A model generated the notes under the pieces. The model was not told the DNA's origin. It saw only the letters and a program-made list of their open reading frames with translations, and searched no databases. From Epiperipatus broadwayi (lineage: Eukaryota; Onychophora; Udeonychophora; Euonychophora; Peripatidae), in contig JAQFVV010012420.1 in assembly GCA_028023455.1 (NCBI GenBank), positions 6,391,176 through 6,455,175 of the forward strand: DNA of 64,000 nucleotides, in the 5' to 3' direction. A program made the position numbers and the translations under genes. Shown piece by piece: positions 24,972 to 34,780 of this stretch. Every line of letters starts with the position of its first letter. Within the stretch, counting starts at the first letter, position 1.

Positions 24972-25365
24972 TTATCTTTTCAGCATATATGTGTTTAGGT
25001 GTATCAGTGTTATTAGATAGAGTGGAGAGAGGTGGGTGGTGTGAAAGTCTGTGCTCATAGCCACAGGTATATAACAAGCCTGTGTTTCAGTTATTACATT
25101 ACAGAGATGTCTGCCCATCCTTGCATATGTATTAAATGGATTATGTCCTGTACATGTGGGGTTCAGATTGACCTTAGGTCAACATGGGTGTGACAATAAT
25201 CTTGGCCTCAGGGTGGCCTTTGAGCATTCCATCATCAGATTTTCAATTGGATGGACGGTTGAAGAGTTGGAGTAAGGAGTGGATTGAAGCATGTCCATTA
25301 AACTATGAGTATAGTCTATATTAATATATATCTGAGCACTTATACTATATATGTGTGTAAAGATG

Positions 25366-25424
25366 ATAGTCTGGACCAACTGATGATTGCTGGTTTAGCA
25401 TGAAATACGTATATTGGTGATTAT
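25366..25424 (+). ncRNA. Type I hammerhead ribozyme, HHR-B (best copy)
   Basis: CTGATGA at 25380-25386; stem II TGCT-GGTTT-AGCA; GAAA from 25402; stem III A405-U412 and U406-A411 around loop ACGT; predicted cleavage after A25413. Stem I pairs 25375-25379 (ACCAA) with 25414-25418 (TTGGT), and 25366-25371 with 25419-25424 (six pairs, one G.U), leaving TGG bulged. The ribozyme lies one 453-bp monomer downstream of the copy at 24913. Confidence 0.78.
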
Positions 25425-27023
25425 TTATCTTTTCAGCATATATGTGTTTAGGTGTATCAGTGTTATTAGATAGAGTGGAGAGAGGTGGGTGGTGTGAAAG
25501 TCTGTGCTCATATACCCTATATTACATATATATAGCCACAGGTATATAACAAGCCTGTGTTTCAGTTATTATTTAGTTAGCTATAAAGCTATGAGCCCAA
25601 GATGAAAACCCAATAATGTTTTCAATCAAAGCTTACCCATTTGTATAGTCACATAGATATGAATCCTGTTCAGCATCAATATATTTTATTGTCATTTGTT
25701 TTTTTAAAAACCAATCACCAGTTCTCCTCATAAGATGATGGTGACTATGGGTTTTTAAAAATCTAAGTCCACTAAAATGTATGGATACTGAATAGAGTTC
25801 AGATCTCTATGACTATATAAGCAGATGAGCATGGATTGAAATCATTGTTTTTATCTTGGGCTCACAGCTTTATAGTTAATTAAATAAATAAAAGGTGGGT
25901 GCTAGAGGGCTCCTCACTGATGAAAGCTACAAGGTAGCAACTAGTCTGGGATATTGAATAAGTAGGCACTAGATAGGGATTTTATCCATGCATCTTTTTC
26001 AATCCATGGATTACTAAGGCTTGTAGTGTGTGATGCTACTGTATGGAGTTTGCTATTATGTTAATAGCCTGTATTATCATAGATAATAGTAATCATGTGA
26101 TGTTTTAATGGTTTTATATCATCTTGTCCATAGGATGATGGGGTTGTGGTTTTTAAAAAAAACCCAATGACACCAAAATATAAGGACATTGAAAAAGATT
26201 CAGATCTATATGATTATACAAGCAGATAAGCTTGGATTGAAAACATGTTTTCATCTTAGCCTCACAGCTTTATAGTTAACTGAATAGGTAAATGGTAATT
26301 TCTGGAGGGTTGCATTAGATCCTAAGATCTAGGTGCAATGTTCTTAAATCCAAAGTTCCTCAGTGATGAAAGTCACAAGCTAGAAACTTGTCTGAGAATA
26401 ATGGATGAGTAGGCACTAGGTAAAGATTTTAACAAACATTCTTGCATCCATTGGTTACTAAGGCTTGAATTGGGTGGCACTACTGTATAAAGAGTTTGAT
26501 ACAGTTTTACATATTTGCTTGCATGTATTGAATGACAAGAAATGTAAACCATTATTGATGTTGATAAAAAGTATTGTTTATGTATAAGAACATCCACTGT
26601 CTCTGAAAAAAGGACCATATATATTTAATATTAAATTTATCAGTAAAACTACGTATGTTTATAAAATTCAAAATAAAGCAGAGAGAAAATGGAAATTCCA
26701 TTTGCATGTTAAGATTTCAAACAGACAGTAATTTAAAGCAATGTAATCAGTAGGAGTGAAATTAACTGAGATAAAATGATACAAGTTTTATCATGATTAG
26801 AAAATTGATTAATAAGAACTGTTGTAGCATCTTAGCTTATTTTGTTTCACTCTATTGTTTAAATAATATTAAGTTACTGTCTATTTAAAATATTCAAAAG
26901 GCCTTTTTCTATTTGCTTCATTTAAAACTTTGCAACATATAAATAGCATTGTTAAAAAATTTAATGTTATATAGTGTGATATTTATAGCATCACACATTC
27001 TAATATATAACAATTAAATATTG

Positions 27024-27133
27024 TCAAGCATCGTTAGCCGAGAGGTCATCACAACTGCCTTGCAAGCAAGTAATTGGTTGCAGATGGTTGTGGGTTCACA
27101 TCCCAGCCGATGCTATGACATATGGAAAAAAAA
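27024..27133 (+). mobile_element. tRNA-derived SINE, copy 1
   Basis: A class II tRNA-like sequence with A box TAGCCGAGAGGTC and B box GGGTTCACATCC. The acceptor strands GCATCG and CGATGC still pair. It is followed only by the short tail ATGACATATGG and poly(A). A 12-bp target duplication, AATTAAATATTG, flanks it at 27012-27023 and 27134-27145. The long variable region suggests a Leu/Ser/Tyr-type tRNA ancestor. The open frame across it is incidental. Confidence 0.88.
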
Positions 27134-27184
27134 AATTAAATATTGCCTAATGCTTACTAGTGATTATAAATATAGTAGGAATTT

Positions 27185-27345
27185 ATATAACATTATGATA
27201 TTAGCCAAAAACCAAAATTTTACTAAAATTCACCATGTTTCATCTATTTTTTAATAGATGAAATAATGGCTGTGGAAGAATTTTAGCAAGATTTGGGTTT
27301 TTGGATATTATTGTAATATTATATGAATTTCTTTTTTATTCTAAT
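27185..27345. repeat. Hairpin built from Penelope-like 3'-end sequence
   Basis: Arms CCAAAAACC...ACTAAAATTC and GAATTTTAGCAAG...GGTTTTTGG are inverted around TTTCATCTATTTTTTAATAGATGAAA. The right arm's ATGGCTGTGGAAGAATTTTAGC matches, in reverse, the sequence near 38800-38830 at the edge of Penelope-like copy 1 (ATTCTTCCACAACCATGG) and near 51020 in copy 2. I infer a short non-autonomous relative or a terminal hairpin of that element family. Confidence 0.6.
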
Positions 27346-28490
27346 ATATGTATGTAAGCACATGAAAACAATCCACATCTAAGCAATACCAAGAATTTCT
27401 ATTTGTTGTCAAAACAACCATTTTTTTGTGATAAAACCTTTATCTATGATATAATATGTTTATATAGAGACTTAAGATTAACAGTTGATTGAAAGAGATT
27501 GAAATTCATACTTTAAAGAACTTGAAAGCAGACTAACAAATACTCAATTCAACTTTCAAACTGTACTGAAACCACATATTACTTAGAAAAGAAAACTTAT
27601 ATGCTCAATGCTAGATTGATTTATAAATATAAATGCATAAAAGCTGTCCTGCATCTAAACAATATCAAGAATCTCAATTTGTTTGTTATCAAAATAACAT
27701 ATTTTATTGTAAGCCAGTATAACTTTGATGGTTTCTTTACTTTTTTTTATTAACTTCAAAAAAGCCATGAAAGCCTTATCAAACCTAATTTTGTAATATG
27801 TATACATTCATGTATTGCTTAGGTGTGGACTGCTTTCATTTATAAACCAAAATAGCCTTGAGCATTATTAACTTTATTATCTAAGTCAGCGGTCCCTGAC
27901 TTTTTTGAACTTAAGAGCACATTCTATAATACCGAACAGGTGGCAGACACCATTTATTTTTCCAATGTAAATTTAGTTGGATATTGTTAATAATAGACTT
28001 TTTTTCGCTGTAAAAGTATAGTATGCCCTACAATTTGATTACAATCTAATGCAATAAATTATAAGAAATCTTAAAAATGAAATTTATTTGTATCAGATAA
28101 ATAATTTTTTATCATGTTCCAATAGTGGCAGGCACACGAAAAATGGTCTGCAGGCACCATGGTGCCCGTGGGCATAGGGTTGGGAACTCCTGATCTAAGT
28201 AATATATGGTTTCAGTGCAGTTTGAAACTTAAAATTGACTATTTGTTAATCTGCTTTAAATTTGCCTGTTTAATGAGTTTTATTTAAACTTCTTTGAACT
28301 ATAAATTTCAATCTTTTTCAGTCAAGTGGCATTCTTTAGTGTCTGTGTAAAAATATTAGATTATAGCTAAAGGTGGGTAACCACTTATATCACAATAAAA
28401 AAGGTTGCCTTGACAACAAACAGATTAAGATTTTTGGTATTGTTTAGGTGTGGACTGCTTTCATGTATTTGCATTCATGTATACATTAAG
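27346..28490. repeat. Inverted repeat carrying an inserted hAT MITE
   Basis: The sequence CACATCTAAGCAATACCAAG near 27375 recurs inverted as GGTATTGTTTAGGTGTGGAC near 28436 and as TTGCTTAGGTGTGGACTGC near 27815, with a further direct copy near 27650. AACAACCATT/AAGGTTGCCTTGACAAC flank these. It forms a foldback of about 1.1 kb. No protein is encoded. Confidence 0.65.
27887..28192. mobile_element. hAT-type MITE with 8-bp target duplication
   Basis: The 306-bp element starts CAGCGGTCCCTGAC and ends with the imperfect complement GTTGGGAACTCCTG. It is flanked by perfect 8-bp duplications, ATCTAAGT at 27879-27886 and 28193-28200. Eight-base target duplications and CAGxGGTxCCxxAC ends are typical of hAT transposons. 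No coding capacity, so it must have been mobilised in trans. Confidence 0.92.
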
Positions 28491-28499
28491 CTGGATACT

Positions 28500-29240
28500 T
28501 TTGGTATTATTCTAATGATGTATTACTTTAAGTTTGTGATATGTTTAAAAGAATGCCTCCAAGGAATGTGCAGTCAAACTTAATCAATATAATTTGTCTG
28601 CAGATCCCGTGGAGGGGTTATTTTAAGCATATACATCAAAGCATGTGTAATATGAAAGTTCAAATCTAAAAAAAAATAATGGATATATATTTATTATGGA
28701 AAAAGAAAAAAAAAGTATTACAATGCTAAATAAAACAGGTACCTCTGATTTGTGCCTTTTTAGTATGACATTATATATCACCAAAGCCATCCTTCCCTCC
28801 TCTCAGCAAACTACATGCAGTCATATTCCATTGTATAATAGCAAACTTCAAATCTAAAAAAATAAAAAACATGTACTTTTCAATGATGGAGGCATATATT
28901 CATTATGGAAAAAGGAAGAAATATGAAAAAGAATCCTGAAACATTTTTTTAAATGATGAGTTGTAACAAAGTTTTAGATCTGTTATTTTTTTAACCTAAA
29001 AAAAAAAAAGGCTAACTGTAAGTTTAACCTCATATTTTAATTGTCTTTTTTAAAAGTAACCCACAAATATAATAACTTTTAACTGTAAATATATATAAAG
29101 TTAGCAAAAAAAAAACCACACAAATATAACAACTTTTACTGCTGTATTTATAAATAATAATAAAAAAAAAAGATACATTTGCTGCACATTTAACGTAAAT
29201 ATTTAAAAAAAACACACGTTTAAACAAAAGACAAATATAT
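28500..29240. repeat. Non-coding DNA with a diverged direct repeat
   Basis: TTCAAATCTAAAAAAA followed by ATTATGGAAAAAG occurs near 28650-28710 and again near 28845-28915. Several poly(A)/poly(T) runs follow. No gene. Confidence 0.55.
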
Positions 29241-29339
29241 AAATAAAGGTTCTCATCTGATCCTTTGTGTCAGCCATGGGTGGCACGATTTCTAATCAAA
29301 AACACATTAATATAACGTTCCCGGGCCAGCGATTCTCTA

Positions 29340-31200
29340 TTAATATTGACTTTTTTTTGTTTGTTTGTTTGTTTACAAAGTTTACTTTCTTTTGTTTCTG
29401 AATTATTTTTCCCAAATAATATTTTTGACGATGGTATAATAATAGTTGCTTTTTTTATTTTTATTTTTATTGACAAGAGGGTCTTTTTTGGTGTGTGTTC
29501 AAATAGTAATTTGTGTTTTTTTTTTAAATAGTATTACTGTTTTTGTAAAATTGCATTGCCGAAATTTAAGAGAGAATGGGTTTTTTTTGGATGGATCTTT
29601 AAATAATAATTGACGTTACTTTGATAGGTTTTCCATTTGATTGCTGACAACAATTAGTGGGAGGGGTGTTTTTGTGTACGATTAAATAATAATTTACGTT
29701 ACTTTTATAGGTTTACATTTGATTGCCGACAACAATTATTGGGAGAAGTGTTTTTTTTTTTTGTGTGTGTGTATGTTTAAATAAAAATTAAAACCGTTAC
29801 TTTTATCAGTTTACATTTGATTGACAATCGATTTGACTTCCTTTCGTCTATAAATTATGGTTTTGGTTCTACAAATAAATATTTTTGACAATGGGACAAT
29901 AATAGTTGTTGTTTGTTTGTTTAATTTTTATTGACAAGAGAGTGTTTTTTGGTGTAGGTTCAAATAGTAATTTGGGTTACGTTTAAATAATAAGTTACGG
30001 TCTTACTTTGATTGCCGACACTAATTATTGGGAGAAGGGGTGTTTTTTTGTGAGTACGATTATAGACAACCAATTATTGGGAGAAGGGGTGGGTTAACCA
30101 TTTAAAGAATAGTAATTTACGTTACTTTTAGTGGTGGTGTACATTTGATTGCTGACAATAATTAGTGAGAGGGGTGGGAGGTTTGGGGTGATGATTAAAT
30201 ACTAATTTACCTTCCTTTTATTTTACATTTGATTGCTGACAACAATTATTGGGAGAAAGGGGTTGTTTTTTTGTGTATGTTTTAATCAAAATTGAAGTTA
30301 CTTTTATCGGTTACATTTGATTGACAACCGATTTTACTTTCTTTCTTTTTTTTCCTTTATAAATTATGGTTTTGGTTTCCACAAAACCTAATATTTTTTG
30401 ACAATGGGACAATAATAGTTGTTGTTTCTTTCATTTTTATTGACAAGAGCGGGTCTTTTTCGGTGTATGTTCAAATAGTAATTTGGGTTACGTTTAAAAA
30501 ATAATTGGTTTACCTTACTTTTACTACTTTACATATGATTGCTGACAACAATTAGTGGGAGGGGTGTTGGATTTTGTGTACAATTAAAAAATAATTGTAC
30601 GTTACTTTTATTTTTGACATTTGATTGCCGACATCAATTATTGGGAGAAAGGGTTTCGTGTTTTATTTTTTGTTTGTGTGTATGTTTAAATCAAAAATTT
30701 AAGTGACTTTTGTCAGTTACCATTTGATTGACGACCAATTTGTCTTTCTTTTTTTTTCATTTATAAATTATTTGGGTTTTCCCAAATAATATTCGCTTTG
30801 ACAATGGGACAATAATAGTTGTTGTATCTTTAATTTTGATTGACAAGAGCGGGTCTTTTTCGGTGTATGTTCAAATAGTAATTTGGGTTATGTTTAACTA
30901 ATAATTTACAGTCTTACTTTGATTGGTTTACATTTGATTGCCGACAACAATTAGTGGGAGGGTTCCCCCCCCTATACGATTAAAGAATAATTAATGACGT
31001 TCCTTTGATTTAACCGTCTGATTGCCGACAACAACAATTATTGGGAGAAGAAGTGTTTTTTGGGCTATGTTTAAATAAAAATTTTAGTTACTTCTTTTAT
31101 TTGATATTTGATTGCCGACGACAACAATTATTGCGAGAAGAAGGGATGTACGTTTAAAATAAAAATTGATGTTACTTCTTTTATTTTTGACATTTGACGA
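29340..31200. repeat. Internal tandem array of the TIR element
   Basis: At least eleven copies of a motif like TTTGATTGCCGACAACAATT followed by ATTGGGAGAAG recur. They lie in a higher-order repeat of roughly 400-515 bp, marked by TTGACAATGGGACAATAATAG near 29885, 30398 and 30798, with a diverged form near 29427. Each large unit also has a GACAAGAG...GTCTTTTT...GGTGT block. Divergence between units shows the array is old or was amplified in steps. Confidence 0.8.
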
Positions 31201-31621
31201 AGGCCATTTGGAATCCCTCAAACAAGCTTGCCTTTACAAAGTGAACATTTCCATCATCGGCCACAACAAGACTTACAAATGAAAGTCGAAAGATGTTTTT
31301 GGACCTCAAATCTGCATATATTTGCCACATAATCCAATCTTTTCTTTCAGCAGCAGGATGTTTTTTTTTGCTGTAGAAATATTCCAGCACCAGCTTCGTG
31401 TCTGGCAATTCCCATCTCTTTTCAAGTTTTTCTGTTGTTTGAATTAGCCATCTTCTTGGTCTCTGAAAATTTCTCGCTAAAACGGGACTCAAAGCATGAT
31501 CTTTTAAAAATTTTGGTACGCTAACCCACCCTAATTGAGAATTTAGGAGGCTTATAGCTTTACGAGGAACAATCACGACACTGTTTAAATTGTTAAAAGG
31601 CAACAAGGCCCCAATGAAAAT
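31181..31621 (-). CDS. Unidentified open segment inside the TIR element
   Basis: On the minus strand about 145 codons are open from just after a TAA near 31622 to a stop at 31181. There is no convincing ATG: the first candidate start is a TTG at 31606. The peptide has normal amino-acid diversity, with segments such as LGWVSVPKFLKDHAL, NFQRPRRWLIQTTEKLEKRW, HPAAERKDWIMWQIYADL and SFVSLVVADDGNVHFVKASL. This differs from the low-complexity frames common elsewhere here. I recognise no domain or catalytic signature. It could be an exon of a transposase, a captured host exon, or chance. No nearby splice sites are clear. Confidence 0.35.
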   Translation of the reverse strand: MFIGALLPFNNLNSVVIVPRKAISLLNSQLGWVSVPKFLKDHALSPVLARNFQRPRRWLIQTTEKLEKRWELPDTKLVLEYFYSKKKHPAAERKDWIMWQIYADLRSKNIFRLSFVSLVVADDGNVHFVKASLFEGFQMAFVKCQK

Positions 31622-32016
31622 TTAAATACTTTTGACATGATCAAATTAACACACCCTCATATGATATTGTTACATCAAATACATAACACAGCATTATGAT
31701 ATAGTGTGTGACACAAACAACTATGGCATTTTCCTCTGCTTTTAGCATCGGAAAAAGCCACACCATTAGCCGCTAAGCCAAGTTAACACTCTTTCTAGAT
31801 TTTATCGTAGAAAGAAAGACTTAACTCCGAGTTAACATTCTACCTTTTAGCATAAACACAAGACTTAACTCTGAGTTAACAATCTTTCTAGGATTTATTT
31901 TAGAAAGAATGCTTAAAGGCTTGGGCGCGGCCGCGGAAACGGCATATTTCTAGAAATTTAGCTAGAAATCGCACCACCCACGGCTGACACGAAGGATCAG
32001 ATGAGAACCAAATAAA

Positions 32017-33808
32017 GTAATTGTATTTTTAAATATAAAACAATATTACTTACAAATGATGCGGATATGTGTTATATTATTGGGGGGGGGGGTTAAATCA
32101 CTATGGCCAAATAAACCATTTAATATCTTCTAAAATGGAAAGGAAAGAATCAGTTTATTTGACTGTATTAGTCATGGCAGGATTGTTAGTTGCCATGACA
32201 TCATAGAAAACTTTGAATAAATATTACCGATTAAAACTTCACCAGAATGAATACATCATAGCAGGAATAATACTAAAGTATTTAAAGCTGAATCACATAC
32301 TCAATTTTTTCCGAATAAAATAAAAAAATTTAATAGAAACTTTATATACTATTATTGGTAAGCACTTAATATTAAATATTTCTTTTGTATTTGTTAGTAA
32401 ATTATTCAAGTAATACATTTATTTCAAATTATTACCAAGTTTTCTATTTCTCTTTAAAACAATGAATGCAGATATTTTAAAAGTTTAAAAAAAGTGATTA
32501 TTATCTTTTTTATTTTTCGATTTTGTTACTATTATCATCTCCATTAATGTTTTTTGTTTAAAAATAAAAAAATACATAATAATCTGACTTCTTTATTAAC
32601 TCTGGTCTTAATTCACAACAAACTGAATATTATATTTATTTTTATTTCTGTAGCAAAAACTATATAAAGTCTCTTTTTTTATATACAATAAGTTGTTAGC
32701 TATAATTTGTTCAATAAAAAGTCTTTTTTACCGATAGTTAAATATAAAAGTAAAATATAAAAAGACAAACACTATATAGTAAATTATTAGGATAAGAAGC
32801 AACTTCATTTCAATTATCTCTATTTATTTGTTAAGTTCATCACAATGTTTAAGTTGCTTAAATCAAAATGGCTATCAGATTTGTAGATTTTCTAGATTAT
32901 GTTTCATTAATGAAAATAAAATCTACAAATAAAGCATAACAATAAAATTAACAAGGAAGATTACTTTGGAATAAAATTTCAAACCTAATCTCAAATATGA
33001 TAAACCGTGTTTTAATTTTACTACATTCAATATATCTCAAATCTCATTGTATGAATATTCAATAACATAATAAGGATGATATATTTGATTGTTTTAATTA
33101 TTATTTAATGTTGCAATATTAAAGAGTTATATTAAATAAATAATTTTTCCAATGTTATCTTTCTATTTTATTATTTTTTTAAGCTCATAATTTTAGAGTT
33201 GAGTTGTTTTTTATTATTTTCAGTTTTAGTTGGTTTTTTTTTTTTAAAAAATATATGTATATATAAGATTTCATAATGTGAAAAATAAATCAAATTTTGC
33301 ATTTCTCTCCAACTCAATAAAATATTATAACACTAATATTAACAAATCTTTCTTTTAGTATTTTAGAATTCAGTTTTAACTAAGTAATTGGATAGTTTCA
33401 TAAAATTCCTAAAAAATATCATACAAGAGTTATTCAAATAGCATTTATGTACTTATTGAATCTGTTTCTGGCTATGTTACTATCACATTTCTGATTAAGC
33501 TGTTATTCAAAAATGTTTCTACTTAAGTATAATTATATATTTAAAGGAATGGTAATAATCATTTATCTAAAAGTATCTTTCACTTAACAATTGATTTTTC
33601 GATGATGTGTGACAAATAAAATTTGCATTGTTGCATAACTAACATAACTGTTAAAACTATAACTTAATGTTAATATGAAGTTGAAATGTCACATGTGCTA
33701 TATGATTTGCTTGACAAAGTGTATGTTTCTAATGTATCTATGGTCTGAGAGGTTGGTCTGATTTCTGGGCTAATGGATGGTTATGATTGGGTTGCAAGCA
33801 TGATACAA
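32017..33808. other. AT-rich non-coding DNA
   Basis: No gene. A G homopolymer of about ten bases occurs near 32083-32092. Confidence 0.6.
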
Positions 33809-33810
33809 CT

Positions 33811-34780
33811 CATTGGTCTCTTTTTGCGCGGACTTATTTAACATGATTTTGAAGTTACACGATTCATGTTATACCGGAAGTCGAACTCCGATAATGAACT
33901 ATTACTTTAAATAATAAATTTTGTGCACTTACATCATATTGAAAGTAATAGCACATTATATGGAATTCGATTTTCATCTTAGTAATTTCAATATTTTCAG
34001 TGCTTTATAATAGTAAGATTTTATGCAATAATGAAATTAAAATCATGATTTCCACATTTTATGTATACACACATTAAATTTTACAAGATTATAATGTAAA
34101 TTTGTTCAAACATTGTGTGTGTTAATTTTGCATTTTAAATCACATTCTGTTTTTGCTTTTTAAAAAAGAACGTAATCAATTATTAATCATTTAGTGTCCA
34201 CAAGTTTATTTTTAAAAGGTGAGTAATAGCAGTGGGCACAATTAAAATTGAAAATTAAAGACAAAAATAAGAATTTAATTTTTAGTTGTTAGATTAATTG
34301 CTAATTATGTTGTCACCAGAAAACCATTAATTAACACAACATGAGAGTGACGTTGGTGCTAGTTGTATTTCATCTTGTGAAGAATCTGATTTTTTATCAG
34401 TTTGTAAACAAACCTGTTTACCAGCAAATAGCGATAATAATTAAAACGTGTATAAAAAAATATAAATTACTGTAAATTATGCATAAAAATATATTGTTTT
34501 GAATAAAATTAAATATTATAGTTAAAAAAAGTTTGTCTTGTATCAATTTTTTTCAAATTTGAAATTTTTTATTAGTCATATTTTATTTCCTTATTATTAT
34601 TTTTTTTTTTTGCGTGAATTTTAAAGTAATTTTACGTTGGTGCTTTGCTTTTACACAATTTTTGAAAAATCACAGTCTGTATCCTCCCTTTTTCAAGGTA
34701 AGTTACATCTATTTTTGCACGATTTCATTTGCGTGTGTTTTCTGAGGAACCCATCTATCGCGTAAAATGAGATCCAGGTG
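33811..34780. mobile_element. TA-type non-autonomous DNA transposon, copy 2
   Basis: This is a full-length relative of 14927-16054 without the nested HHR-B piece. It starts TTGGTCTCTTTTTGCGCGG (outer bases changed) and ends GAGATCCAGGTG. The interior matches base for base over long stretches, for example ACCGGAAGTCGAACTCCGAT near both left ends. It is about 970 bp and lacks an open reading frame. Its left flank no longer shows a clear TA. It served as the empty-site reference for the insertion at 15213-15347. Confidence 0.85.

Larger units (their letters stand above)
24646..25568. mobile_element. HHR-B retrozyme-like multimer with 14-bp target duplication
   Basis: This 923-bp insertion interrupts HHR-A and is flanked by TTATTTAGTTAGCT at 24632-24645 and 25569-25582. 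It contains one minus-sense partial unit (to about 24908) followed by plus-sense sequence with two hammerhead motifs at 24913-24971 and 25366-25424. The predicted cleavage sites after 24960 and 25413 are 453 bp apart, giving one complete monomer between them. The right end finishes with CCTGTGTTTCAGTTATT. There is no protein. A variable-length target duplication and tandem ribozyme-bounded monomer are the hallmarks of retrozymes; assignment to that class is inference. Confidence 0.8.
24420..26500. mobile_element. HHR-A composite, interrupted by an HHR-B element
   Basis: HHR-A sequence occupies 24420-24645 (minus sense) and resumes from 25569 to about 26500 with further plus-sense copies of the unit at about 25880-26060 and 26290-26490. 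The minus-strand ribozyme core at 24560-24566 is an intact CTGATGA with GAAAC and an AUC triplet, but its stem II is weak. The plus copies at 25918 and 26365 are damaged: GCAAC in place of GAAAC in the first, and GTGATGA in place of CTGATGA in the second. The HHR-B element between them is described separately. Confidence 0.8.
29248..32009. mobile_element. 2.76-kb TIR element of unknown superfamily
   Basis: Terminal inverted repeats of about 47 bp start GGTTCTCATCTGATCC and differ at about four positions between the ends. The flanks carry a perfect 7-bp duplication, AAATAAA, at 29241-29247 and 32010-32016. The interior holds a tandem array (29340-31200), one reverse open segment (31181-31621) and a right-hand region with nested palindromes such as GACTTAACTCTGAGTTAAC and CTAGAAATTTAGCTAGAAA. 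The inner right end is GC-rich (GCGCGGCCGCGG), unlike the rest of the window. I do not recognise a known transposase. A 7-bp target does not match the usual hAT (8 bp) or Tc1 (TA) signatures. Confidence 0.85.

Noticed and set aside
27030-27115. Functional tRNA gene
   Set aside because: D arm and anticodon stem are poorly paired, a poly(A) tail and target duplication follow, and three diverged copies exist: it is a SINE.
29248-29540. Short open frames near the left end of the TIR element (29030-29531)
   Set aside because: Low-complexity Phe/Ile/Lys-rich translations of T-rich and A-rich DNA, on both strands.
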